Origin: Alopecurus myosuroides
Taxonomy: Eukaryota > Streptophyta > Magnoliopsida > Poales > Poaceae
Direction: 5' to 3'
Assembly (NCBI GenBank): GCA_028641055.1
Contig: CM054062.1
Span: forward strand, 15,867,639 to 15,931,638
Length of the DNA: 64,000 nt
The notes under the pieces were generated by a model. It ran no database searches, was not told where the DNA came from, and saw nothing but the letters and a program-made list of their open reading frames with translations. A program made the position numbers and the translations under genes. Below are positions 54,600 to 64,000 of the stretch, piece after piece (the first letter of the stretch is position 1; each line of letters starts with the position of its first letter).

Positions 54600-57500
54600 A
54601 TGGAGGAGAAGGAGACCACGCTGAGCTTCCCGGCAGAGCCGAAGGTGGAGGTGGACTCGCCACCGCCGTCGCCGCGCGACAGCGACGACGACGACGAGAC
54701 TGAGCCTGATGACAGTGATGGCGAGGAAGAGGAAGGCAGCGCTGTTGCCCGAACCGGCGCCGCCGTTGCCAGAGGGCCTCCCCTGAAGAAGGGGCCCTGG
54801 ACGCCCGAGGAGGACAGGCGCCTGAGGACGTACGTGGAGGCCAACGGCGAGGGGAACTGGAACCAAGTCCAGAGGAACGCCGGGCTCAACCGGTGCGGCA
54901 AGAGCTGCCGCCTGCGCTGGGCGAACCACCTCAGGCCGCACCTCAAAAAGGGGCCCTTCTCTAAGGAGGAGGAGCAGAAGATCATTGAGCTTCACGCCAT
55001 GCACGGGAACAAGTGGGCTAGGATGGCGTCCGCTGTAAGTTTGCTCCTTATGCTCTTACATTGCATGCTTCTAAATCGTGTAGTCACTTAAATCTACTGC
55101 TCTTTTCTTCTTAGTTTGTATTGGTGGTATGTTTATAACAAGTCTTAAACATGCTCTGGTCGATTGGGTTGGAGAAACATTGCTCCTTGATCACAAATAA
55201 TTTATGCCGTTTTCTCCGAATAGGGCATTTGTTTGTGGGTTAAATGTTCAGGAAAATTTCAATCCTTCTCTCTTTTATATATCGGAGATGAAGTATTTGT
55301 TTAATATTAGATTTAATGGGCTTCAAGACTATTAGTTTGTAATAAGGATATAATCAGAAAATATCCGATGGACAAATTCATGCTTGTATGTGGCTATGTC
55401 AGTGCTGGTGTTGCTGTGTGTGCACGTTGGCTGCTGTAATATGTGATAAACAAGAGAAAGTTTGTCCTTGCAGGCCTTGGTTACCGGGAAGTAACAAACT
55501 AATAAGTGAATTGAACTAGTTTTGGCTCTGCTACTCCATGCCATAGTTATCAGATCGGTGATTCGTTGTCCAGTCGACCTTAGCAGTTGGGCTGGGAGTA
55601 TGCGATCATCAATTCGACTGGCAGGTGGAGGGGGCACGCAGACTAGTCCTTGACCTACATCGAATAGATGTCAGCACCAAGCCTGGGCACACGATATTTA
55701 TCTATAGCCTACCGTCAGGATATGATGGAGACTTGTAGACATGTGGGAGTTAGTAGAAAGTGGGAAGAGTGCAGTCTCATCATCCGGACCAGTGCAACTT
55801 TGTTCTCTGATTTGTTATTTCCATCTCCAGTACACACATTCCTGTTTTCGTATAATCTGTACATTCAATTATCAAGTGTGGAGTTATCTTTCCTATGTTG
55901 CTGTCAGTATGTTGATATACTTTGGTATCCGCTGACGTACTTAAAAGATGCGAATTTCAAACCATTTGGTTTCTTGCCTACAGTTCAATTAGTGTGCATT
56001 TTCCTTCGTCGGTAGCAATGCTGTCATATCTGTTTCTATAGTCATCTGTTTTCATTTTTCTGTCTGTAACATTGCCGTGCATTGCTTAAGTTTTTTTAGT
56101 TATATCTTCGGCTTTTACTACTCCCTCCGATCCATATTAATAGGTGCTGAAGTGGATGTATTTAGACATGTTTTATTGCTAGATACATCCACTTCAGCAC
56201 CTATTAATATGGATCGGAGGGAGTATTACTAATAACCACTATTAGGGATTGGGGAGAAGCCCTCCTTGATTCCTTAGATACATACTGAGTAGTATCTTAT
56301 CATGCACGTCTTTGATTGATTGTGATATTTACTACTTCCTCCATTCCAAAATGTAAGCCGTTTTAGCAAGCTAAAACAGTTTGCTAAAAAAGGCTTACAT
56401 TTTTTAACGGAGGGAGTATGTCTCTATCCTATCGTGCAATTAGTATCTTTGTTTGAGGCTACTATCTTCAGTCTTTTCCATTTACTGCTATGTTCTTAAA
56501 CCTTAATAGATCTCTTCCCTGAAGAAAAAAAGAAGTTTCTCATGTTAGCATACTTGAGGAACTTATATCTGGTTGAGGAGATGTCTAACATATGTGCCTA
56601 TCAAACAATTAGGATGTCACTTCTTTTCTGGCCTGCTGATGTCCTATTTTCTATCGTAGTTTCAAATAAATTGATGCCAATGTCTTACAATCTATTATAG
56701 ATTTGAATATTGATTCTGGTGTAAGCGTGGGTAGCCATTTCGCTGTGCTTTTCACTTACTATTCTTGGACATTATTCCTTTATTTTTCCTGCTAGGCGGT
56801 ATATTACTTCTGTGCTGTAACTTGCGTAGTTGTGTGAGACTAGCCATAAGGCAATATTTTCTGTTTGATGAGGGAATTTCAGTAAAACTAGAAGAGGTGT
56901 CATTAGTAGTGCTCGACTGATCTGCTACTATGCAGATAAGATGTCAGATAACATATGATCCACTGACGCATAATTTGAGACATGAACTTTAATGTTAAGG
57001 TTTCAATATATAAATCAAAATCGGATAATAGTATTCTCTGTTGATGAGGAAATTTCAATAAAAACTAGAAGAGGCGCCATTAGTAGTGCTTGATTGATCT
57101 GCAAGTATTCAGGTAACATGTAAGATAACATATCATTAACTGCTGCATAATTTGATATGTGAACTTTCATGTTAAGGCTTTAGAATATACATCATAATCA
57201 CACTTTCAATGATCACGAATTGGAGTTACTAATAAATGTTGGTATCTTGGGTTTAGTTTATGTCTAGAACTAGAGCCAGATCTATTATTTTGGTAATTTT
57301 TAGGGCATGTAGAATGGTTGATAAGGCAGTATTATCTTAGGGCATTTACAATGGTCGATAAAGCCTCTAAATCCGCCACATAATATAGATATGACAAAAA
57401 ACATGCTGTACAATGGGCTATTTTTTAGTCCTATCACTAACAACCAGATATCCTAAATATGTGGTGAGACAAGGTCTTTTTTTGTTTCTCTCTCCGCCAA

Positions 57501-59444
57501 CTAAGCAATTACCCTATGCTGTACATGCCCTTATACCCACCACGTAATTAAGATATGGTAATAAAATATGATGTACAATGGGTTATATCTTAGTCTTATC
57601 TCTGTTAATCATTTATCCCTAAATTTGTGGTGAGACAAATTGTGCTAAGAGATGATCTCTTAGCTAAGATAAAACAAAGTCTCTTATTTTTATTTCTCTC
57701 TCCTCCACCTCAGCAATTATCCTATATGATAAGGCTAAGATATAACCATTGTACATGCCCTTATATATTAGTAACTTTAAAAGGTGTATGACACTATGTC
57801 TACATACATGGTGCATTAGTTTCTCTTTCCGTTAATATAGGAATGGCACCTCGTTGTGACATCTTGTGGTAGCAGAGTTTGCCCTACAGGCAAACTTGAA
57901 TAATTGAGTAATCTCAGATGACTATTTTAGTGCCAAAAACTATGTAAAAGTAGACATTTTACACTGTTTTTGACTGAGGCCATTGCTATATTTGGATAGC
58001 AGTGCAAGAGTTAGGATCTTCTTGCTCTCTATCTCTCTCCCTTATTGATTTGTTTTTTTCTCAATATTGTGTGCCTTGAAAATTTTCAAGTTACCTTTCG
58101 TTTGTTTATCTATACACTCATTGTCCAGACTGTACAAAGAATTTTCTTTTACGCATGTCAATCAGTCTTGTTGCACACTGAATACCTTTTATTGTTACTC
58201 CAGTTGCCAGGACGCACAGATAATGAAATTAAGAACTTCTGGAACACAAGAAGCAAGAGGCTTTCGAAAGCTGGTCTAGATCTGTATCCAGATGACTTGC
58301 TATCTCGGATGGCAAATCAAGACAATGACTGCCACAGTCCTGATGATTCGCGCGGTAAGAAACGACCAAATGAGCTCTCACAGGGAAGTGGTCTTGAATT
58401 TGAAGATATTGTATTTGAGAAGTTGGACTACAAGAAGCGAGCAGAAAATTTCCTTGCTCCAACTTTCGTGGTTCCAGATTCTCTTCCAATGGATGTCATG
58501 AACCACCCTTTGGAGCACCATGCCTCTTCAGGCATAGTATCAGGCTACAGCGGTAGTCCCACGTGTGAACAATTTCCTCATGAGGCTGAGAAGACCTGTT
58601 ACACTGATATCAACCCGGGAATAACAGGGAATCACAGTTTTCCTTTCAGTAATGCCATTGTCAATGGCCCGCCAATATTAGATGGCAACTTCTCTACTTC
58701 TGGGACCATACAGAGGCCCAAGAAGATGGAGCTCCCTTCAGTCCAACATACCAGCTTTGAATCAATCAATAGCTGGCAGTATTTCTTCCCCCCAGCAACT
58801 CCTCTTGAACTGGCTGACAACTGTATTGTTTCTCCAGCATCTGTCTTAACGAGACCAGAATGCCTCCCTTCCCAAGACGATGGTCTGCTGGATGCAATGG
58901 TTCAGCAGGGACATGCACCTACAAGGTTCCAAGGAGCGTTTGAAGGTTTGGTTCCTCCTCATTTGTATGGTTATCCTTTGAGTTCGCCCTCTTCAGGCTT
59001 TGGTGACAATCTCCTCGAGGGCAGTCCTTTGGATGAATTTAGAACTTCAAATTTGCCTAGTAGTAAGTCTGCTCACACTTATTTCGATGTTTTTTTTCCT
59101 GAGAAGACTCTTATTTCATTGCTGTCAATATCAGATAGAACTTACCGTTGGTCTTTGCAGGCCTGGATGCTCTTTTAAGGGACGGCAAACATCAAGCAGA
59201 TGATGTATTTGTAGACAAGTATATTTCATCCTTGGGAGATCCCTGCAGGCTTGATGCGTCGGCGGAAGTAGGATTTTTGAATGAAGATTCAGCATTCCAG
59301 CCCATGAACGAGCCACTTAGCGCGATCCTTTATGGAGGTTCCTGTGATGAGGCTACAATGTCAGACGCAGATGATGGCGATCATGAGCTTGAGCTCAAGT
59401 CAGCCGCCTGGAAGAGCATGCCCGGTGCCCGTCACATGTCTTAA
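54600..59444 (+). CDS. GAMYB-like R2R3-MYB transcription factor
   Basis: The coding sequence has three exons: 54600-55034, 58204-59062 and 59161-59444 (435, 859 and 284 nt, 525 aa). All introns are GT-AG. The N-terminus is acidic (residues 20-48, many Asp/Glu). R2 (about 63-115) has W67, W87 and W107. R3 (about 116-166) starts with F120 and has W139 and W158. The 3.2-kb intron splits R3 at [19 protein letters not shown], a usual R2R3-MYB position. The [17 protein letters not shown] segment after R3 is typical of GAMYB-type (subgroup 18) proteins, which act in the nucleus on GAMYB-box promoters in gibberellin-controlled aleurone and anther development. The miR159 site strengthens this. The C-terminal half is Ser/Pro-rich with acidic end patches. 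All exons are intact, so it is probably functional. Which GAMYB paralogue it is cannot be decided here. Confidence 0.92.
56121..56223. mobile_element. Stowaway MITE, 103 bp, near-perfect hairpin, in the MYB intron
   Basis: Starts CTCCCTCCGATCCATATTAA and ends with its complement. The arms are identical over about 40 bases around a short loop. TA duplications lie at 56119-56120 and 56224-56225. Confidence 0.92.
56335..56416. mobile_element. Stowaway MITE, 82 bp, in the MYB intron
   Basis: CTTCCTCCATTCCAAAATGT at the left is mirrored by ACATTTTTTAACGGAGGGAG at the right, with TA at 56333-56334 and 56417-56418. Same family as 63928-63981. Confidence 0.9.
57303..57760. mobile_element. Tourist-like MITE (outer) in the MYB intron, carrying a nested copy
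   Basis: Starts GGGCATGTAGAATGG and ends CCATTGTACATGCCC, with TTA at 57300-57302 and 57761-57763. It is interrupted at 57340-57530 by a related element. Outer sequence continues at 57534 with ACCCACCACGTAATTAAG, which aligns to the corresponding part of the inner copy. Confidence 0.8.
57340..57530. mobile_element. Tourist-like MITE (inner), nested in a relative
   Basis: Starts GGGCATTTACAATGG and ends GCTGTACATGCCC, 191 bp, with TTA at 57337-57339 and 57531-57533. Confidence 0.82.
58727..58746 (+). promoter_or_regulatory. miR159 target site in the MYB coding sequence
   Basis: TGGAGCTCCCTTCAGTCCAA matches the canonical miR159 target found in GAMYB-type genes, encoding M/LELPSVQ. miR159 is known to direct cleavage of GAMYB mRNAs in grasses and Arabidopsis. 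It lies in exon 3, around residues 320-326. Confidence 0.93.
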
Positions 59445-59589
59445 TCTCGAAATGGTTGCCAGCAACAGTCATGGTGCCTGCTGCCTTCCCCGAATCGTGC
59501 TGAAAAACGGCAGGTCCAGATGCTGAACAATGTATCAGTGTCATGGAACCAGAAGTTAGTTTGCATTGTTTTCATTGGCTTGAGTTGTT

Positions 59590-59785
59590 GAACAATGTAT
59601 CAGTGTCTTGTGAGGACCCATTTCATTCATTCATATTACATTGTCAAATGAACGATGTAAAAGGATGTATCAGTGTCTTGTGTGGGCCCATTTCATTCAT
59701 TCATATTACATTGTCAAGTGAACGATGAAAAAAGATGTATCAGTGTCTTGTTCGGACCCATTTCATTCATTCATATTACATTGTT
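59590..59785. repeat. 70-bp tandem repeat, about 2.8 copies, downstream of the MYB stop codon
   Basis: ATGTATCAGTGTCTTGT recurs at 59595, 59665 and 59735, each followed by CCCATTTCATTCATTCATAT. It is probably within or just after the 3' UTR. It contains small ORFs with no significance. Confidence 0.88.
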
Positions 59786-60036
59786 GAGTCATTCTTTTGT
59801 GTGAGCCATGTCGAGATGTTCTCCTGCTTGTTACTGCCTTTTAACCTGAAATGATCATCTCCAATTATAGACAGCATCCCATCATATGGCATGTTTGACC
59901 TAACCAGTTCTCGGTTACGTTTTCTTTGTTATTAGCAAAATCTCATGCTGACATTTGTGTCAATAGCATTTTTTTTCCAGTTATTGCAAGAAAAATAGAC
60001 AATTCTTGAAACACTGAGTGCAACCAGAGCCTTCTT

Positions 60037-60042
60037 TTTATT
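60037..60042 (-). terminator. Possible polyadenylation signal of the Gag1-like gene
   Basis: AATAAA on the minus strand, about 310 bases after the stop codon. Plausible position, no further support. Confidence 0.35.
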
Positions 60043-60348
60043 TCTTGCATTTTTTCCCCTTTTGGAACAATGTAGTATGTACCGGTATCAAGAGGAGTAT
60101 GTCCATGTATATTTCAGCTTATTACTCTTCTGTACAATTTGCCATTATCATATTCAAGCAGGAAGTATTAGATTACAATTGAGCAAGATATAGATGCCAT
60201 ATTGTTCAAGGTTCGAGACGTTGCAGTACACGAACGAGCTCACTCACCAAGTATACACTTTCACCAACCTAGACCTCCTGGCAATCTATAATCTTAGAAA
60301 CACTTAATAAAGAAATTAACGCGACTTAAACAAATGCTCTGTCCCTGC

Positions 60349-62735
60349 CTAACTGTATAGGCCTTCCTGCTCCCAGACGTCCACAAGCAAGTCTACCATT
60401 TCCTGTAAATAAAGTTTCGATTTCTGAGTAAGTATGAGAAAGAACGTTATAAAGCAAAGGGAAACTCCATGGTGGGGGGAATGTGCGGTTTATTTAGAAT
60501 AAGATCAAACGATTTAGCATAGAATCTTACAGCAAGCGGGATTGGTTGGGAGAATGGCTTATTGCTCCCTAGAAGGCTATCATAGGTTGTGTTCCAGCTG
60601 CATCGTCAGCAAAAAATAAGGTGGAGAAAATCAAGCTTAGCATTCAGTATAGTGAAGTTACTAAAACAAAATGGACCTGGTTCAGTAAGCAAAAGGAAAC
60701 TGAAAAATGGTCGTAACACAAATTTAAACACCCAAAGTAATCTGGATAATACAAATATTAAATAGTTGGACATTCCTTTAGTTTAAGGGCTATAAAAACA
60801 AGACATGTCATGTATTTCAGGTGCAGTGAGAGTAAATCATAATAACTCACCTTATTTTTGGCTCTTGAGGCTTTTCAGGTCGACCTTTGTGTTTTTTGTT
60901 TCCAACCCACTGTTTTCTAGTCTGGTTCCAATGCAGGAGACCTTTAAATACGGGAATGGAAATTTACATAAGATTATCAAAATAGTAAATGGAAGTCATT
61001 GCATCTGAATATATCTTGACATGTGAACATGCTACAGAAGTACTAAGCCTGATAATTAGATTTTTTTTTCAGTAACTTTATCCATGTGCATCAGAGTGTA
61101 ACCCAGCAAAGAACAAAAAAGCAGAATAAGATAATTGAGGCTTTCGTTGGTTGTCATCAGTTCAGATGTATGGTTCTTCTTTATCATAAGGCTGGTGCCA
61201 GTGCATCACCGCTTATCACGGGCTATAGCCCCGCCACGTCAGCTTTTCCTCTCACTCTCACCCCACTCTCACGCCACTCTCACCCCACGGGCTGTAGCCT
61301 CGCTCTCGCCTCCCTCTCGCCCCACGGTGCCAACGCGCTCTCGCCCCGCTCTCGCCCGCCTATCGCCTCCCTATCGCCCCCCTATCGCCTACAGCGCAGG
61401 CGGTAGCGGGCGCTACCGCCGGGCGACGGCGCCATCGCCCGCGTCTACCTTCCCGCCCCACTCCCGCCCCTCTCTCGCCCGGGCCTGGGCGATATCGCCG
61501 GCCCTATCGACCGCACTGGCACCAGCCTAAGGTAAACATTCGCATCAACTGCATCCTGAGACTTTCAATCAGAACAAAGTGTTGCAGAAAAGTTAGAGAG
61601 CCAGTGTGCACGGCAATGTAAGCATGTAACAAGGGTACACAGGAAGTGCTACGCATTCTGGATGACAGACATTTAGTGTTCAAATTAGACTTATATATGG
61701 ACATGGAAGATAGAGCTCCAATCATCAGTTGTAGATTTGCATTTATTTGACACATGACACTAGCATGACGATGGAGTAAAATAAATAAATAAAGCAAATG
61801 GAACATGTGCCAAGACACAAAGAGTGATCGCAGGTTCGGGCTGTATACCTTGATTTACAAAGTCGTTTGGCTTGCTGCTACTTCCAGCTCCATGCTGATC
61901 GCTCGATTGTGGCGCTGTGCTAATTGAAGACATGCTCCTCTGCGATTGAAGCGCGCTGTAGCCTTCAGACAAGCTTGCCTTCCTTACTGAACGGCCTTGG
62001 ATCCTCAAACCTTTTGAAGGCTCATCGACCGCTATTATGGGAGCAGGCTTTGCACAGCCACAGCATCCAAGGCAACTTCTGCTCTGTAGCAAAACAGTAT
62101 TTACCAGTAAACGATTAGCTTTAGGTATTCGAGAGTCAAGAAAAGGCGTGTGACATAACAAATCAGCAAGAACCTAACAAGCAACGAGTATGTGTTCCTT
62201 CATAGCTTTCGACACTGGACTGCACAACAAGCATCATTCTACGGCCTCAGAAATCCAGAGCATTTTGGTACGACAAGGTCAGTTTCAAGATCAGAACAAG
62301 AGTGACCCACCAAAAAAAAAATCATACTACAAAGAGTGCATCTCTTATACCAAAATTAAGTGATGAATATTAAAGAGGAATCAGATGCCATCACATGGAA
62401 CACCCTGCTACTATGGAAACAACGGACTCACAGACCGCGTGGCCTCCCCAAAGCAACACCCACATACCACAGGCCAGGGTAAACATTTATGGAATGAGCG
62501 AACCCTGTCTATTTATGCACAGACAGCAAGAATCAGAATCAGGACATCGCATCGTGGTTGCACATAGAACCGGAGGCACAAGGACGAACATCTGCATCCA
62601 CTAATCCTATTGGCCTCCAAGTGGGGGACACAGCGCGAGCCCTAATCCCTAAACCCGATCGAACTCGCTGCCATTACATGAGGTCAGAGTACGGACGAAA
62701 CGGCGGGTGAGAGTGAGGGAAGACACGCACCCCAT
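60349..62735 (-). CDS. Gag1-like clamp domain (DUF4050) protein, five coding exons
   Basis: Exons on the minus strand are 62735-62727, 62083-61849, 60941-60851, 60597-60531 and 60402-60349 (9, 235, 91, 67 and 54 nt), all GT-AG and closing in phase to 151 aa. The N-terminus MGC plus SRSCLGCCGC suggests N-myristoylation and S-acylation (inference). Conserved blocks are IIAVDEPSKGLRIQGRSV, LQSQRSMSSIST, LLHWNQTRKQWVG, WNTTYDSLLGSNKPF and the C-terminal EMVDLLVDVWEQEGLYS. I recognise these as the plant family with a Gag1-like clamp domain (PF13259). The gag1 name comes from a fungal protein and has no link to retroviral Gag. The function in plants is not known to me. The 907-bp intron 2 carries a MITE. 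The gene lies tail to tail with the MYB gene, 904 bp apart. The 9-bp first coding exon depends on a weak GTGTCT donor and is the least certain part. Confidence 0.85.
61190..61527. mobile_element. PIF/Harbinger-like MITE, 338 bp, G/C-rich, in an intron of the Gag1-like gene
   Basis: GGCTGGTGCCAGTGC and GCACTGGCACCAGCC are perfect 15-bp inverted repeats flanked by TAA (61187-61189, 61528-61530). The interior is rich in TCTCGCCC and CTATCGCC words. The ORFs at 61086-61530 are its shadows. Confidence 0.9.
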
Positions 62736-63020
62736 GCAGGCGACGAGGCGGCGAACCCAGGAGGAGAGGGACCTGCAGCCAAACAGCATAGCATCCGAGG
62801 CGGCGAGGCCCTGCGCGTCCGTAGCCGTCGCGGTGGTGGGGGACGGGGGGCAAACCCTAGGCCCCCGCGAGGCGCACGGGGGGAAGGAGGGGAGGAGGAG
62901 GGCAGGGTGCGGGGACGAGGAGTGGGCGGAGAAGGAACCAGGAATGGGATTCCGTGGTGGGCTGCGATTGGAGCAGGAATCTAGGATTCAGGAGCAGACG
63001 TTTTGCTTGGAATTCTTTTC

Positions 63021-63029
63021 TTTTTTATA
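63021..63029 (-). promoter_or_regulatory. Probable TATA box of the Gag1-like gene
   Basis: ATTATAAAAAAG on the minus strand, about 285 bases upstream of the ATG. The G/C-rich stretch between is the likely 5' UTR. Confidence 0.5.
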
Positions 63030-63197
63030 ATTCTCCGGCCGTACCCACAGGGTATTTTTCTTTTTGGATGCCCCACAGGGTGCATTAGGTTTCATAAAGG
63101 CAATCTTTCGATCAAGATTTACTCTGTTAACATTTTTATGATACTAGATCCATTTTTAGAGTACTAATTAATAATGCTAACCTTTTTCCAGAATGGT

Positions 63198-63572
63198 TTT
63201 TAGTGGGCACTAGTGGTCCGTCTTTAAAAAAAACAAAAAACAAAGAAAATTGCACTTTTGTGTTCCAATTTTTTTTCCAAAAAGAATTTGGATACAAATA
63301 CTAATATACATAATTTCTAAGTACACACCAAATTTTGTTGAAAAATATGTTGTGTTTTACACTACATACAAAAGACAAAATTCGGGATTTTTTACTACTT
63401 TATACAACCAACAATTTGTTATTTTTCTATAGGCTGAAATAAAATGACTTTTCAACCGAAACTTTGCACGCATATATATTCATGTTCAAAAAGTGGGATT
63501 TTTTTTAAACTCAAAATTACTATTTAAAAATATACCACGACCGAGATCACTAGTGCCGAGGTGCACTAAATC
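63198..63572. mobile_element. Possible A/T-rich inverted-repeat element
   Basis: TTTAGTGGGCACTAGTGGTCC at the left pairs imperfectly with the complement of CACTAGTGCCGAGGTGCACTAAA at the right. The interior is A/T-rich and non-coding. No target duplication was confirmed. Confidence 0.35.
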
Positions 63573-63927
63573 CACATTTGAACTTTTTTGCATATAAATC
63601 ATATGCTACTAGAGTAATTTCGGATAAAAACCTTGTCTTAAAGAATGTGTATAAACATGTAATTCCTTCTAAAGGATAAAAAGTGCACATTGGTCTGGAA
63701 ATGTGTTGGATCTCCCTATATGCTAAAACGGAGTACATATTAGTTTCAATTAAAGTCAAATTTAGTAAAGTTCTAGAAAATATATGAAAAATACCAACAT
63801 CTAAATTATCATATGAGTATATATTTAATTACTGTTATAGTGATGTTTATTTTGTGTGGTAGATGTTCAATTTTATTTAATACTTGATCAAAGTTTACGA
63901 TATTTAACTTTGACCACTAATATACTA
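63573..63927. other. A/T-rich intergenic DNA
   Basis: No gene. Words such as AGTCAAATTTAGTAAAG and CAAAGTTTACGATATTTAACTTTGACC resemble Mariner-type MITE interiors, but the ends cannot be set. Confidence 0.35.
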
Positions 63928-63981
63928 CTTCCTCTCTTTCAAAATGTAAGCCCTTTTAGCAAACTAGTGGAACAGAGGGAG
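63928..63981. mobile_element. Short Stowaway MITE, internally deleted
   Basis: CTTCCTCTCTTTCAAAATGT to AACAGAGGGAG, flanked by TA (63926-63927, 63982-63983). It shares its left arm with the MITE at 56335 but is only 54 bp. Confidence 0.7.
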
Positions 63982-64000
63982 TACATTTTAGCATAGAGAG

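Noticed and set aside
53810..55004. 391-codon minus-strand ORF opposite MYB exon 1
   Set aside because: It is a shadow of the conserved MYB exon and its 5' leader. The MYB reading explains the sequence.
61086..61530. Ser/Pro/Leu-rich ORFs in intron 2 of the Gag1-like gene
   Set aside because: They lie within the G/C-rich MITE with perfect inverted repeats.

Overview
This window looks like plant nuclear DNA from a large grass genome, most likely Triticeae (wheat, barley, Aegilops). The evidence is three genes with GT-AG introns and grass-type proteins, set among deeply nested LTR retrotransposons, LINEs and Stowaway- or Tourist-like MITEs. LTRs of the TGATACGTC...ATCA type, which I recognise from Triticeae, occur several times. 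I cannot name species or chromosome from sequence alone. No rRNA, tRNA, CRISPR or bacterial feature was seen.

Layout. (1) 1-15948: the 3' end and 3' LTR of an older Gypsy element, split by a complete 12,835-bp Gypsy element (2909-15743, minus strand, TSD GCCAC, 492-bp LTRs identical by eye). The young element has one gag-pol frame broken by three stop codons. On its opposite strand, in the 3' region, it carries an apparently intact 8-exon gene with its own TATA box. (2) 15949-25560: a long LTR-like block, a LINE 3' fragment, a PIF/Harbinger-like element, a Mariner-type MITE and a Copia-like LTR remnant. (3) 25642-26143: a small two-exon RIN4/NOI-like gene on the minus strand. (4) 26936-44336: one decayed LINE (LINE-A) interrupted by a pol-less Gypsy element (27668-36006), a chimeric LTR fragment (37066-38228), a solo LTR (41917-43501) and a Tourist-like MITE (43626-44218). 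At three of the four sites, removing the insert and one target duplication restores the LINE reading frame. (5) 45838-51794: a nearly full-length dead LINE (LINE-B) with a 15-bp target duplication and A tail. (6) 54100-63030: a low-copy gene island with a GAMYB-like R2R3-MYB gene on the plus strand and, tail to tail, a small Gag1-like-clamp-domain gene on the minus strand.

How the genes work. The MYB gene (525 aa) has a coding sequence in three exons, an additional 5' UTR intron, and a 20-base site matching the canonical miR159 target of GAMYB genes. It is therefore probably a miR159-controlled regulator of the gibberellin/anther/aleurone type. The Gag1-like gene (151 aa, five coding exons, nine coding bases in the first) probably encodes a lipid-anchored protein of unknown role. 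The RIN4-like gene (139 aa) carries an NOI-type VPxFGxW motif linked in other plants to immune signalling at the plasma membrane. The three genes share no evident pathway.

The most unusual content is the antisense spliced gene of the 12.8-kb retrotransposon. It is open in every exon while the sense polyprotein is broken, and a set of 20-bp palindrome-like motifs lies upstream of its promoter.
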